A DNA stretch of 64,000 nucleotides from Geminicoccus sp. (lineage in GTDB: Bacteria; Pseudomonadota; Alphaproteobacteria; UBA7985): positions 1-64,000 of the forward strand of contig PAPT01000011.1 in assembly GCA_002708995.1 (NCBI GenBank), in the 5' to 3' direction. Under the pieces are notes generated by a model. That model had not been told where the DNA came from. It worked only from the letters and a program-made list of their open reading frames with translations, and searched no databases. The position numbers and the translations under genes were made by a program. This document shows, piece by piece, positions 33,884 to 42,167 of the stretch. Each line of letters opens with the position of its first letter. Position 1 is the first letter of the stretch.

Positions 33884-36115
33884 ATGAATTTTCAGCGCCT
33901 ACGCAACTCTTTGGTGTCACTGATCGCCGGACTGGTGGTCGCTGTACTTGCCTTTGCGTTGCCCCGGCAGGTCGAGCCCTTCGAAAACCTGATTTACGAC
34001 GCCATGGTCCGGGCTACCGCCGAACCCTTCGCAGGCTCGGGTGTGATCACCCTCATCGATGTCGATGAGCAGAGCCTCGCCGAGGTGGGTCAGTGGCCTT
34101 GGCCGCGGAGCCATCTGGCGGACTTGGTCGAGCAGGTCAACGTAGGCCAGCCCCTGGCCTTGGTTTTCGATGCGATTTTTCCTGAACGCGACCGGCTGTC
34201 GCCCGATCTCTATGCTGACACGCTGAACGATACAGCTGGGATCACCATCGACCCAAGCGTCGCTTTGCCGTCCTTTGATCAGCAGTTTGCCGACAGGATC
34301 GCTGCGGCTCCCGTTGTCTTGGGCCAGAACACTCTACTCGCCGATGGAGCGAGGGGATTACTCGCCACCCAGAGCGAAACCTTCCAGCGTAGGCCGACTA
34401 TTAATCTTATGGCCAGTAATCGCGAGCTTATCGCCGATGGCTTTCCGCCAACGGCCTATCGGCTGCCGGCGCTGCTCTCAAATATTCCGGAGCTCGATGA
34501 GGCCGCCAGCGGTCTGGGTGTGGTGACACTGCCCGCCGACACAGACGGCATCGCCCGAGCCATCCCGCTAATCTTTGTTCACGAAGGCCGAACACTGCCG
34601 TCACTGTCGCTGGAAACCCTGCGGGTTGCGCTGAGTTCGCGCGAGCAGCTGGTGCGTATCGACGAAGGCGGCATTCGTGAAGTGGTGGTGCAAGGCAGGC
34701 TGGGGCGGGTGATCATGCCCGCAGACCGTCGCGGCCGCCTCTGGATCCGCTTCCCGCGTCTCGCTGAAGGGCAGCATCGCTATTTCCGTGTCGTCCCAGC
34801 AGCGGATGTTCTCCACGAGGACTTCGACGCCAGCGTTTTCACTAACCAGATCGTGATCTTCGGCTCATCTGCTGCGGGCTTGTTTGATCTCAAGAGCACG
34901 CCTCTGGGCAGTCAGGCCAACGTGCCCGGCATGGACCTGCAGGCGCTGACTGTGCATCAAGCGCTGACCGGCGAGATGGTGATCGTTGAAGAAGCCCTTC
35001 AGTGGGAGCTGCTGGCCGCGGCCCTCTTCTTCCTCTACGTGCTGGTATTGGCGCCGCGCCTGCCGGGCCTGATCAACAGCGCTGTGATGGTGGTGCTCCT
35101 GTCCATAACCGCCGGAGTGCAGGTATGGATGCTCTCTGCTCATGACACTTACCTGAGCCTGTTCGGCCTGTTCGTGTTTCTGCTCGGGTACGGCGGGGTT
35201 TCGCTGGTGAGTGAACTGATCGGTCGCGACCGCCAGCGCCGGGAGATCAAGTCGGCCTTCTCGCAATATCTTTCGCCTGCACTGGTCAACCGCATCAGCC
35301 GCGCCCCGGGCTTACTCAAGCTCGGCGGTGAGCAGAAAGAGCTGTCGATCCTGTTCGCCGATCTGCGTGGTTTCACCACGGTGTCAGAAACCTTCAAGGA
35401 TGATCCCGCGACCCTGACCTCGATCATCAACCGGATTCTGACACCCCTGACCGAGATCGTGCACGCGCATCAAGGAACGGTCGATAAGTACATCGGCGAC
35501 TGCATCATGGCGTTCTGGAACGCACCACTCGACGTCGATGACCACGCTGAAAAGGCGGTGCAGGCTGCGGTTGCCATGGTTGACGCCATGCCAGGCATCA
35601 ACGCAGCGCTGGAAGAGGAATTCGGTCACAGCGGCTTCCGCCTCGGTGTCGGGGTCAATTCGGGCAGCGTGGTTGTTGGTAACGTGGGCTCCCAGACGCG
35701 CTTTGATTACTCAGTGCTGGGCGATGCGGTGAACCTTAGCGCGCGTCTGGAAGGACAGTCCAAAGTCTATGGCGTGGATATTGTCGTCGGCGAAGCGACC
35801 CAAGGGCAGATCGACAATAGCCGCTCATCGCTGGTCCAGATCGACCAGCTACGGGTCAAGGGAAAGCAAGAGCCAGTGCGCATTTTCAGCCCGATCGCAG
35901 GCGCCGCCGGGGATGACATGCGGGCGCACGAAGCGGCGATGACGGCCTATCAGGGTGAGGACTTCGGGTTGGCAAAGCGATTGCTCAACGGCATGCACGG
36001 CCGCTTTGGTAGCCGGCTGGACCAAGTCTATGCGGTGTTGCTGGAGCGTCGTACGATCATAGAAAACGATACGAACCTAACTTGGAGTGGCGTGTGGGAG
36101 GCTCAGGAAAAGTGA
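33884..36115 (+). CDS. CHASE2-domain adenylate cyclase (class III)
   Basis: 743 residues. One N-terminal helix, an extracytoplasmic CHASE2 sensor (about 30-350, with ITLIDVDEQSLAEVGQWPWPR), three transmembrane helices (about 367-440), then a class III cyclase catalytic domain. Metal ligands are Asp493 (FADLRGFT) and Asp539 (DKYIGDCIMAFW). Lys535 and Asp614 (LGDAVNLSARLEG) are the adenine-selecting pair, and Asn617/Arg621 the transition-state residues. All are intact, so it should make cAMP. It neighbours a cNMP-binding membrane protein and an MBL-fold hydrolase, giving a self-contained signalling set. Confidence 0.92.
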   Translation: MNFQRLRNSLVSLIAGLVVAVLAFALPRQVEPFENLIYDAMVRATAEPFAGSGVITLIDVDEQSLAEVGQWPWPRSHLADLVEQVNVGQPLALVFDAIFPERDRLSPDLYADTLNDTAGITIDPSVALPSFDQQFADRIAAAPVVLGQNTLLADGARGLLATQSETFQRRPTINLMASNRELIADGFPPTAYRLPALLSNIPELDEAASGLGVVTLPADTDGIARAIPLIFVHEGRTLPSLSLETLRVALSSREQLVRIDEGGIREVVVQGRLGRVIMPADRRGRLWIRFPRLAEGQHRYFRVVPAADVLHEDFDASVFTNQIVIFGSSAAGLFDLKSTPLGSQANVPGMDLQALTVHQALTGEMVIVEEALQWELLAAALFFLYVLVLAPRLPGLINSAVMVVLLSITAGVQVWMLSAHDTYLSLFGLFVFLLGYGGVSLVSELIGRDRQRREIKSAFSQYLSPALVNRISRAPGLLKLGGEQKELSILFADLRGFTTVSETFKDDPATLTSIINRILTPLTEIVHAHQGTVDKYIGDCIMAFWNAPLDVDDHAEKAVQAAVAMVDAMPGINAALEEEFGHSGFRLGVGVNSGSVVVGNVGSQTRFDYSVLGDAVNLSARLEGQSKVYGVDIVVGEATQGQIDNSRSSLVQIDQLRVKGKQEPVRIFSPIAGAAGDDMRAHEAAMTAYQGEDFGLAKRLLNGMHGRFGSRLDQVYAVLLERRTIIENDTNLTWSGVWEAQEK

Positions 36116-36154
36116 CGTACGCTCGCCCGCTGAAGCAAGGGGTGCACTGACACC

Positions 36155-36976
36155 ATGGCCTTCAAAATCCATCCGCTGGGCGTGCGCGGATCGTTCCCGG
36201 GCAGCGCCACCCGTCCCTCGGCCTTTGGTCAGGACACCACGTGCTTTTTTCTGCGCGTAGGCGATCAGGGTCTGATCCTCGATGCGGGTTCGGGGCTGAC
36301 CCGGCTGGGCCCGGCCCTGCTGAATCAGGTGAAGGCGGACAGTCTTGCGCTGCTGCTCACCCACTATCACCTCGATCACCTGTTGGGCTTCCCGTTCTTC
36401 CGCAGCCCGTCCGCGCAGCCCTTGCCCGTGCACGGTCCGATCCTCGAGGCTCGGGGGCCGGAGGAAGCCTTACGCCACCTGATGGCGCCGCCGCTGATCC
36501 CTGTGGGGCTGGAGGCTGTTGGCGCCTTCGCCTTCCACCCATTCCCGGCAGGCCAGCGCTTTTCCATCGGAGAAATTGCGGTGGAAACCCTCGCTGTGAG
36601 TCATCCCGGCGGCGCCATTGCCTACAAACTCACCGGCGAGGGCAGGGTGCTCGTGTTCATCCCAGATATTGAGCACCCGGGGCCAGACGATACACCCGAT
36701 GTCAAGCTGGTCGATTTCATCCACGGCTGTGACGCAGTGATCTACGATTGCATGTTCTCGCCTCAGGCTTGGGGGGCTCGGCGCGGCTGGGGGCACTCGC
36801 ACTGGCGCGCTGGGCAAGCGCTGTGCGCGGCCGCTGGTGTTCAGCGGCTGATTCCGACTCATTTTGATCCCCGCGCCAGTGACGAAGATTTGGAGATGCA
36901 AGATCGGGAAGCCACGGCTTGCACGCCAGCGGTGCTAACTGAGTTTGCGCGCGAGGGCAACGTGATCCTACTCTAG
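36155..36976 (+). CDS. Metallo-beta-lactamase-fold hydrolase, candidate cAMP phosphodiesterase
   Basis: 273 residues. The MBL metal site is complete: H70-x-H72-x-D74-H75 (THYHLDHL), His150 (SHPGG), Asp171 (FIPDIEH) and His236 (PTHFDP). The start LGVRGSFPGS and LILDAGSGL are typical of the MBL subgroup that includes RNase Z-like and class II-like phosphodiesterases. It follows the adenylate cyclase by 39 nt. Hydrolysis of cAMP is an inference from fold and position. Alternative roles are RNA or phosphonate hydrolysis. Confidence 0.75.
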   Translation: MAFKIHPLGVRGSFPGSATRPSAFGQDTTCFFLRVGDQGLILDAGSGLTRLGPALLNQVKADSLALLLTHYHLDHLLGFPFFRSPSAQPLPVHGPILEARGPEEALRHLMAPPLIPVGLEAVGAFAFHPFPAGQRFSIGEIAVETLAVSHPGGAIAYKLTGEGRVLVFIPDIEHPGPDDTPDVKLVDFIHGCDAVIYDCMFSPQAWGARRGWGHSHWRAGQALCAAAGVQRLIPTHFDPRASDEDLEMQDREATACTPAVLTEFAREGNVILL

Positions 36977-37099
36977 CGTGTTTCAGGGATCACAGTCCGC
37001 CCGACAAAATCAGCCCTTCGGGTAATCAGAATGCACGCTTCCCTGCGCCTCCTCGCTTACACTCGCGCGAAACGGGAAGCGCTAGGCGCATATGCGACT

Positions 37100-38230
37100 T
37101 CAGAATTTACCATTTTCAGGGCGGAGACTGTCGGCCTTGGGGCGCAGCTCCCTGCCGTCGCGGGCCTGTGCGCCCGGTGGACGACAGGCGCTGCTGATGT
37201 CGACTGCGCCGTTGTCGTCTGGGGCGCTCGCCACTTTGGACGTGGTCTGCTGAACAAAATACCGTGGCCGGCGGACAACCTCCCGGTAGATCTTGGCGAC
37301 GTACTCTCCAATGATCCCCAGCGCCAGCAAGGTCAGGCCAGAGAACAGCGTCAGCGCTACAAAGATCGACGTCCACCCGGCCACCGTATTGCCGCTCGCC
37401 CAGGCTAGCAGGGCGTAGACCGTCAGTACCAGCGCGAGCACGGATGTCAGCGCCCCGGTGACGCTGATCAGCCGCAGCGGCCACAGCGAAAATGAACTGA
37501 TTCCCGTCCACCCCAGCGCTACCATCCGCATCAGCGGGTAGTGCGAAGAGCCCGCCTCACGCGGCAGCCGCCGGTAGCGCACCACCGCAATCCGCCGGCT
37601 CAGCAGCGCTGGCGTGGCACGAAGAAACAGGTCGTGCTCGCTGAACTGTAGCAGGCGCCCCAGCGCTGGCTGCGCGACCAGACGAAAATCACCATGATCG
37701 GGCGTCAGGCCGACGCCGAGCACGCGCGCGGTCCGATAGAACAGACCCGCGCTCTGCTGCTTGAACCAGCCATCGCTGTCCCGCTCCGCACGCACGCCCA
37801 GCACGATCTCGGCCCCTTCCGCCAGCTCTTCGAGCATTGCGTCAATAGCACTCAGGTCGTCCTGCAGGTCGGCATCGAGGCTCAAGGCGGCTCCACATCG
37901 ATCCGCGACGGCCTGCAAGCCCGCGAAAATGGCTGTCTGCTGGCCTGCGTTGACAGCCAGCCGCAGCCCCTCGAACCGGTGATAACCTGCGCAGCGCTCC
38001 TCAATCAGCGCCCAGGTGGCATCGGTCGAGCCATCGTCGACCAGCAGCACGAAACTATCCGCGCGGATCAATCCAGCAGCCACCAGCGCGTCCAGCTTGG
38101 CGGCCAGTGCATCCATGCTTGCCGGCAGTTGATCGACTTCGTTGAAACAGGGCACCACCAGCCCGAGCCGCAAGGAGGCAGGGGCAGGGGCAGGAGCTGG
38201 ATCGGTCAGCTTGGGTGCAGGCTCGTTCAT
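37100..38230 (-). CDS. Family 2 glycosyltransferase with C-terminal membrane helices
   Basis: 376 residues from the ATG at 38230 (GGAG upstream). The GT2 domain has LGLVVPCFNEVDQLP, LLVDDGSTDATW, SLDADLQDDLSAID and later GDFRLV. Two C-terminal helices (about 270-320) and GIIGEYVAKIYREVVRRPRYFV mark the DPM1/ArnC-like subgroup, which transfers a sugar to a polyprenyl phosphate. A Pro/Ala-rich N-terminal stretch precedes the domain. It stands divergent from the FecR-domain gene at the left edge of the polysaccharide locus. Confidence 0.85.
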   Translation of the reverse strand: MNEPAPKLTDPAPAPAPASLRLGLVVPCFNEVDQLPASMDALAAKLDALVAAGLIRADSFVLLVDDGSTDATWALIEERCAGYHRFEGLRLAVNAGQQTAIFAGLQAVADRCGAALSLDADLQDDLSAIDAMLEELAEGAEIVLGVRAERDSDGWFKQQSAGLFYRTARVLGVGLTPDHGDFRLVAQPALGRLLQFSEHDLFLRATPALLSRRIAVVRYRRLPREAGSSHYPLMRMVALGWTGISSFSLWPLRLISVTGALTSVLALVLTVYALLAWASGNTVAGWTSIFVALTLFSGLTLLALGIIGEYVAKIYREVVRRPRYFVQQTTSKVASAPDDNGAVDISSACRPPGAQARDGRELRPKADSLRPENGKF

Positions 38231-38462
38231 CGTGCTCCATCCATGCCTGATCTCAGGCTCTTGCGCCATCCTTGACCGCGACATGTCTGCACTTTTCAGG
38301 CGGCATTTTGCACCCACAGCGCTGCTCAGGGGCGCGACTGTCACCGATACACAAAGCATCACCGTGAAACATTGTGCAACACGCCGTAACGCTTCGTGAA
38401 TTGTGTCGCGCTGCAAATAAATTTACATTAGTGCAATACGCTTAACGATAGAATGGGTCGCC

Positions 38463-39797
38463 ATGCTCCGTTCGGTTCTGCCCCTCATGACGTCGCTCTT
38501 CGCCGTCCTTGCCCTCGCAGCCAGCGCACAGACGCAGGTAGCCTCTCTCAGTGGCGCCCTGCCGCCTGAGCCGGAGATCGGGTCATTCACGGCCGTCACC
38601 AACACGGTGGAACGCCGCTATGATAGCGAAGCCTTCGCCTTGGGCAAAAGAGGCGGGCGGACCTTCGCCAACGAAGCCGTACGCGCGCTCGAAGCCTCCA
38701 GTGCGTCGATCCGTCTGGACGATGGCACGGTGCTCGATGTGGGACCAAACTCCGAAATTACCCTGGATTCCTTCATTTATGATCCCAAGCGCGGCGAGCA
38801 GCGGCTGTCCCTGCGGTTCTTGTCCGGCATTGTCCGCTTTACCACCGGGTCGATGGAAAAGCAGGCCTACGAAATCAACACACCCGTCGGTTCGCTGACT
38901 ATCCGCGGCACCGAGTTTACCTTGCTGATGGAAGAGGCCCTGCATCTGGTTCTCAATGAAGGCGCGATCACGCTCGAGCTGTTCGGTGGCGAGGCGCAGG
39001 AACTCGACGCCCTTGATCCGGAGCGTCGGTTTCTCTCGGTTGTCGACGGTAGTTTCATCACCCTACCCGATAGCGATGGCGCGCTGACCGAAGCGATGAA
39101 TGCGCTGGAACTCTCCTTTGACAGGCCGAATGTCCACTCTTCAGTGGTCTCTGACTACATGACAGCGTTCTTCAGCCGGGTCACGCTGGAGACCTGCAGC
39201 AGCGGCGACCTGTGCCTGTACGCGCTCGAACGGCACTTCGACCGAATGTGCCAGATCGGCGTACTGCGCGCCGAGGCGCGGCGCAGCCTCGCCCGTATCA
39301 GCGCCCGTATCCAAGGCGGCGGCAGCGCCTTCACGGCTCAGGGCGAGGATGGCGATCAGCTGGCCCAGAGCCTCGTTGAGGTCCGTGCCGTGGTTGATAC
39401 CTTCCCGAAGGCCTACGGTGATGTCCGCGCCTGCGGTTCATCGGGCGAAGGACAGGAAGACGCCCAGGTCTCGCGGGTGACGACCCAGACCGGGGGCAGC
39501 GTGAAACTACGCATCGACGAAGTGGGCGCCGAAAACCTCACTGCGCTGGGTGTGGGGCAAAGCTCCTCGGGGAGTTCAGGCGGTGGAAGCAGCGCCTCGG
39601 ACAACGGAGAAAGCCGGAGCAAGTCGGGGAGCACCTATGGGGACAATCAATCGCCAGGAGAAGCATCGGCACCCGGGACGAACCTCACCTCACCGGGGCT
39701 TACCTCACCGGGACTCATCATCCCAATCCAGCCCATCCAGATTGCGCCCATCGTCATCTCGCCGATCTCACCGCCCATTATGATCATCGGAAATTGA
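38463..39797 (+). CDS. FecR-domain exported protein
   Basis: 444 residues. Signal peptide (MLRSVLPLMTSLFAVLALAASAQT). A FecR domain spans about 65-160: ASIRLDDGTVLDVGPNSEIT, LSGIVRFTTG and INTPVGSLTIRGTEFTL. A long central region of unknown fold follows. The C-terminus is Ser/Gly-rich and then Pro/Ile-rich, ending PPIMIIGN. No FecI sigma or TonB receptor is adjacent, so the classical FecIRA role is unlikely; a periplasmic matrix or surface role near the glycan locus is inferred. Confidence 0.78.
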   Translation: MLRSVLPLMTSLFAVLALAASAQTQVASLSGALPPEPEIGSFTAVTNTVERRYDSEAFALGKRGGRTFANEAVRALEASSASIRLDDGTVLDVGPNSEITLDSFIYDPKRGEQRLSLRFLSGIVRFTTGSMEKQAYEINTPVGSLTIRGTEFTLLMEEALHLVLNEGAITLELFGGEAQELDALDPERRFLSVVDGSFITLPDSDGALTEAMNALELSFDRPNVHSSVVSDYMTAFFSRVTLETCSSGDLCLYALERHFDRMCQIGVLRAEARRSLARISARIQGGGSAFTAQGEDGDQLAQSLVEVRAVVDTFPKAYGDVRACGSSGEGQEDAQVSRVTTQTGGSVKLRIDEVGAENLTALGVGQSSSGSSGGGSSASDNGESRSKSGSTYGDNQSPGEASAPGTNLTSPGLTSPGLIIPIQPIQIAPIVISPISPPIMIIGN

Positions 39798-39817
39798 CCC
39801 GGGTCACGGGGCCGCAA

Positions 39818-39861
39818 AAGCGTTTAACATTATGGACAGGTGAAAACGCTTACGGTTAAAC
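39818..39861. promoter_or_regulatory. Nested inverted repeats before 39916
   Basis: AAGCGTTT (39818-39825) is mirrored by AAACGCTT (39844-39851). GTTTAAC (39822-39828) is mirrored by GTTAAAC (39855-39861). A tetraloop-like GCCCGAAAGGGC follows at 39875-39886. Together they could be an operator or mRNA leader fold. Confidence 0.4.
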
Positions 39862-39915
39862 TGTCACTAGGTACGCCCGAAAGGGCAGGCCCAAGGCACA
39901 CAGGAGAAGATAACC

Positions 39916-40317
39916 ATGGTCGTCAAACACACAAAGTTCACCTTCTCCGCGTTGGCAGCGTTGGGTTTTCTGCTGCTGAGCGTCTCCGCACAGGCCCAGC
40001 GCCCGACCGCCGCAGCGGTGATCGAGGCCTGTAACATTTCTGCTGAAGACTGCCAGAACGCTATCGACGCCTTCATCGGCGATGGCTTCCTTTCGGCCCA
40101 GCGCGCCATTGACCTAGCACGGCGGCTGTCATGGGCGGTGGACGGGGGTCGCGCAGGGGACTTTGCGCTCAGTTCCTTCGCCACAGTCGTGGTCGGCGCT
40201 GACTTCTCCAATGACACGCTCGGGAAGATCCTCAGCCAGGCTGAATCATCCAGTGCGGCAGCCCGCGATCTGCTGACCCAGGCGCTGAGTGAACTCGAAG
40301 TGGGCTCGCCGAACTAA
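39916..40317 (+). CDS. Exported protein of unknown function
   Basis: 133 residues with an AGGAGA ribosome site. Signal peptide with cleavage after SVSAQA. The mature part is helical with two cysteines (EACNISAEDCQNAIDAF). No family recognised. It is between the FecR-domain protein and the O-antigen ligase group, and has its own leader with inverted repeats, so it may be expressed separately. Confidence 0.6.
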   Translation: MVVKHTKFTFSALAALGFLLLSVSAQAQRPTAAAVIEACNISAEDCQNAIDAFIGDGFLSAQRAIDLARRLSWAVDGGRAGDFALSSFATVVVGADFSNDTLGKILSQAESSSAAARDLLTQALSELEVGSPN

Positions 40318-40340
40318 TCCCGGGATGGGGTGACGGAACC

Positions 40341-40862
40341 TTGACCCGGCGCCTTGCAGGATTGAACCCAGGTCCGATGGTCCGGGCGTTGGCCGCTGTT
40401 ATGGCGGCCGCAGTCGTGCTGGTCTGGGTCTTGGGCATCAGCGGCGCAACCCCCAGACACCTCAGCCACAGCACCGATGCGCGGGCTGGCCTCAACGCCT
40501 GCCTGCGTCTGCTTAACTATATTTCCCTGATGCCGGAGGCTGACCGCAGTGAGCGACAATCGCAGTGTCGCGCAATGGCCAGCGTGCAAGCCGGAGAATG
40601 GGGCAGCGCCAGTCACGCCAACGTGGTGCTGGCTTTGATCGCCGCGCAAGACGGCACACCAGATATCGCGATAAACCGCCTCAAGACCTCACAGCAAATC
40701 GATCCGACCTCGTACTGGCTCGCCGCGCTGCGTGCCTCGGTCTGGCAGTTGCTGCCCGAAGCTGTACTGCCAACGCCCTGCACCCAAGCAGCTTACCTGT
40801 CGGACGTCACGGTCATCGCCCGGGCAGACCCGGCCTTCGCAGGGCGCTTAGGTGCCTGCTAG
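40341..40862 (+). CDS. Membrane-anchored periplasmic protein, unknown
   Basis: 173 residues from a TTG. One N-terminal transmembrane helix (about 14-34), then a soluble helical part with four cysteines (C49, C64, C149, C173) and tetratricopeptide-like spacing around ASHANVVLALIAAQDG. It ends three bases before the downstream ligase start, so co-expression is likely. Possible helper of the polymerase/ligase; not proven. Confidence 0.55.
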   Translation: MTRRLAGLNPGPMVRALAAVMAAAVVLVWVLGISGATPRHLSHSTDARAGLNACLRLLNYISLMPEADRSERQSQCRAMASVQAGEWGSASHANVVLALIAAQDGTPDIAINRLKTSQQIDPTSYWLAALRASVWQLLPEAVLPTPCTQAAYLSDVTVIARADPAFAGRLGAC

Positions 40863-40865
40863 ATC

Positions 40866-42167
40866 ATGCTGAGCACTTCTCTCCAGCGCCTGATTGCCTT
40901 CGCCCTCGTGCCAGGGCTGATTTTCTTCGCCCTGCCGGCCTACCGCGCGGGCAATGATCCGCTGGTGCTGACTGGCGCAGCGGCGGCACTTTCGCTGTGT
41001 CTACTCACCGTGTCGCTGCCACGGATTCGGGGCAGCGCGCTGCATCTCATTCTGCCGCTGGGGCTGATCATGCTGGTCCAGTTGCTTGCACTCGGTGCGA
41101 ACAGCCTGGGCTGCGCGCCACCGGTCGCCGCGGCAACGGCCGCTGATCTGAGCGCGCAGCAGTGGTTTCCCTGCACGCTGCGCTTCGGGAACAGCCTGTA
41201 CGCGCTGCTGCAGACGTGGGTCGTCATCGCCTCCGGGCTTCTGGGGTTCGCCGTTGCGGGTCGGGTCCCGGTCGGCCGGTTCAATGCATTGCTCGTCTTT
41301 GCCGCACTGTTGTTCGGGGGACTGGGTGCAGTCCGAATTGTCTTTGATCCACTCGTGCTGCCGGACTCGGCTGGTTTCGTGAACCCCAACTCTCTGTCAA
41401 CGCTGCTGGTTGTGGGCCTGCTGTGCTGGATGCAGCAGTCCAGCGGACCTGTGATCGATCACCTGAGATCTGGCCGGTTCACCGCTGTTACAGGGCCGCT
41501 GCTGCTCGGCCTCCTGCTGGTTGTTGCGTTGGTGATGACGCAATCACGGCTGGGGATGTTCGTCGGTCTGTGCGCCTGCGGTCTGCTGGTTCTGGTCGAG
41601 CTGGGCCGCCGGATGACGCGGTATCAGCTGCTGCACCTCGCCACCCTGCTGGTGGTCCTCGCGCTCGCGGTCGTCGCGCTGCAGGCAGTGGCGTGGATCA
41701 ACCAGGTAGGCGATATCCATGGCTCGCTGCTCTCTCGCTTGTCGATCTACGAACAAGGCGCGCAGCTCTGGCTCAAAGGCATCGTTTTCGGCGTGGGCGG
41801 GGGCACCTTCGAAGTCGTGCTGCCCGTGGTCAACACCGACCCCGTGCTCGCGGAAAAGCTCTGGACCAAAGCCCACAGCACCTACCTGGCGCTCTATATC
41901 GAGCAAGGCATTTTCGGGCTGATCGTGCACCTCTATGCCTTTGCGGCTGTGGTTCTGATCCTGCTCGGGGAATGGTGGCGGAGACGGTCCAGTGCTGCCG
42001 GGCTGGGTCTGGTGATCGTTTTTGCCATCGGCGCACACAGCGTTTTTGACTTCAGCATGGAAATTCCAGGCGTTGCAGCCAGTGTCGCAGCGGTACTCGG
42101 CGCCATCCTTCATTCCGGGCTGGCCGCCACCGATGGGCCGGAGGCGGCCTTAGAGCCAGATGTCTGA
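40866..42167 (+). CDS. O-antigen ligase/polymerase-like membrane protein
   Basis: 433 residues with about ten to eleven transmembrane helices and a large periplasmic loop near residues 285-350. The segment AHSTYLALYIEQGIFGLIVHLYAFA, with FVNPNSLSTLL upstream, fits the Wzy_C/O-antigen ligase family. Such proteins join glycans to lipid A or polymerise them. It overlaps the next gene (WecA-like) by 8 nt. Confidence 0.78.
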   Translation: MLSTSLQRLIAFALVPGLIFFALPAYRAGNDPLVLTGAAAALSLCLLTVSLPRIRGSALHLILPLGLIMLVQLLALGANSLGCAPPVAAATAADLSAQQWFPCTLRFGNSLYALLQTWVVIASGLLGFAVAGRVPVGRFNALLVFAALLFGGLGAVRIVFDPLVLPDSAGFVNPNSLSTLLVVGLLCWMQQSSGPVIDHLRSGRFTAVTGPLLLGLLLVVALVMTQSRLGMFVGLCACGLLVLVELGRRMTRYQLLHLATLLVVLALAVVALQAVAWINQVGDIHGSLLSRLSIYEQGAQLWLKGIVFGVGGGTFEVVLPVVNTDPVLAEKLWTKAHSTYLALYIEQGIFGLIVHLYAFAAVVLILLGEWWRRRSSAAGLGLVIVFAIGAHSVFDFSMEIPGVAASVAAVLGAILHSGLAATDGPEAALEPDV

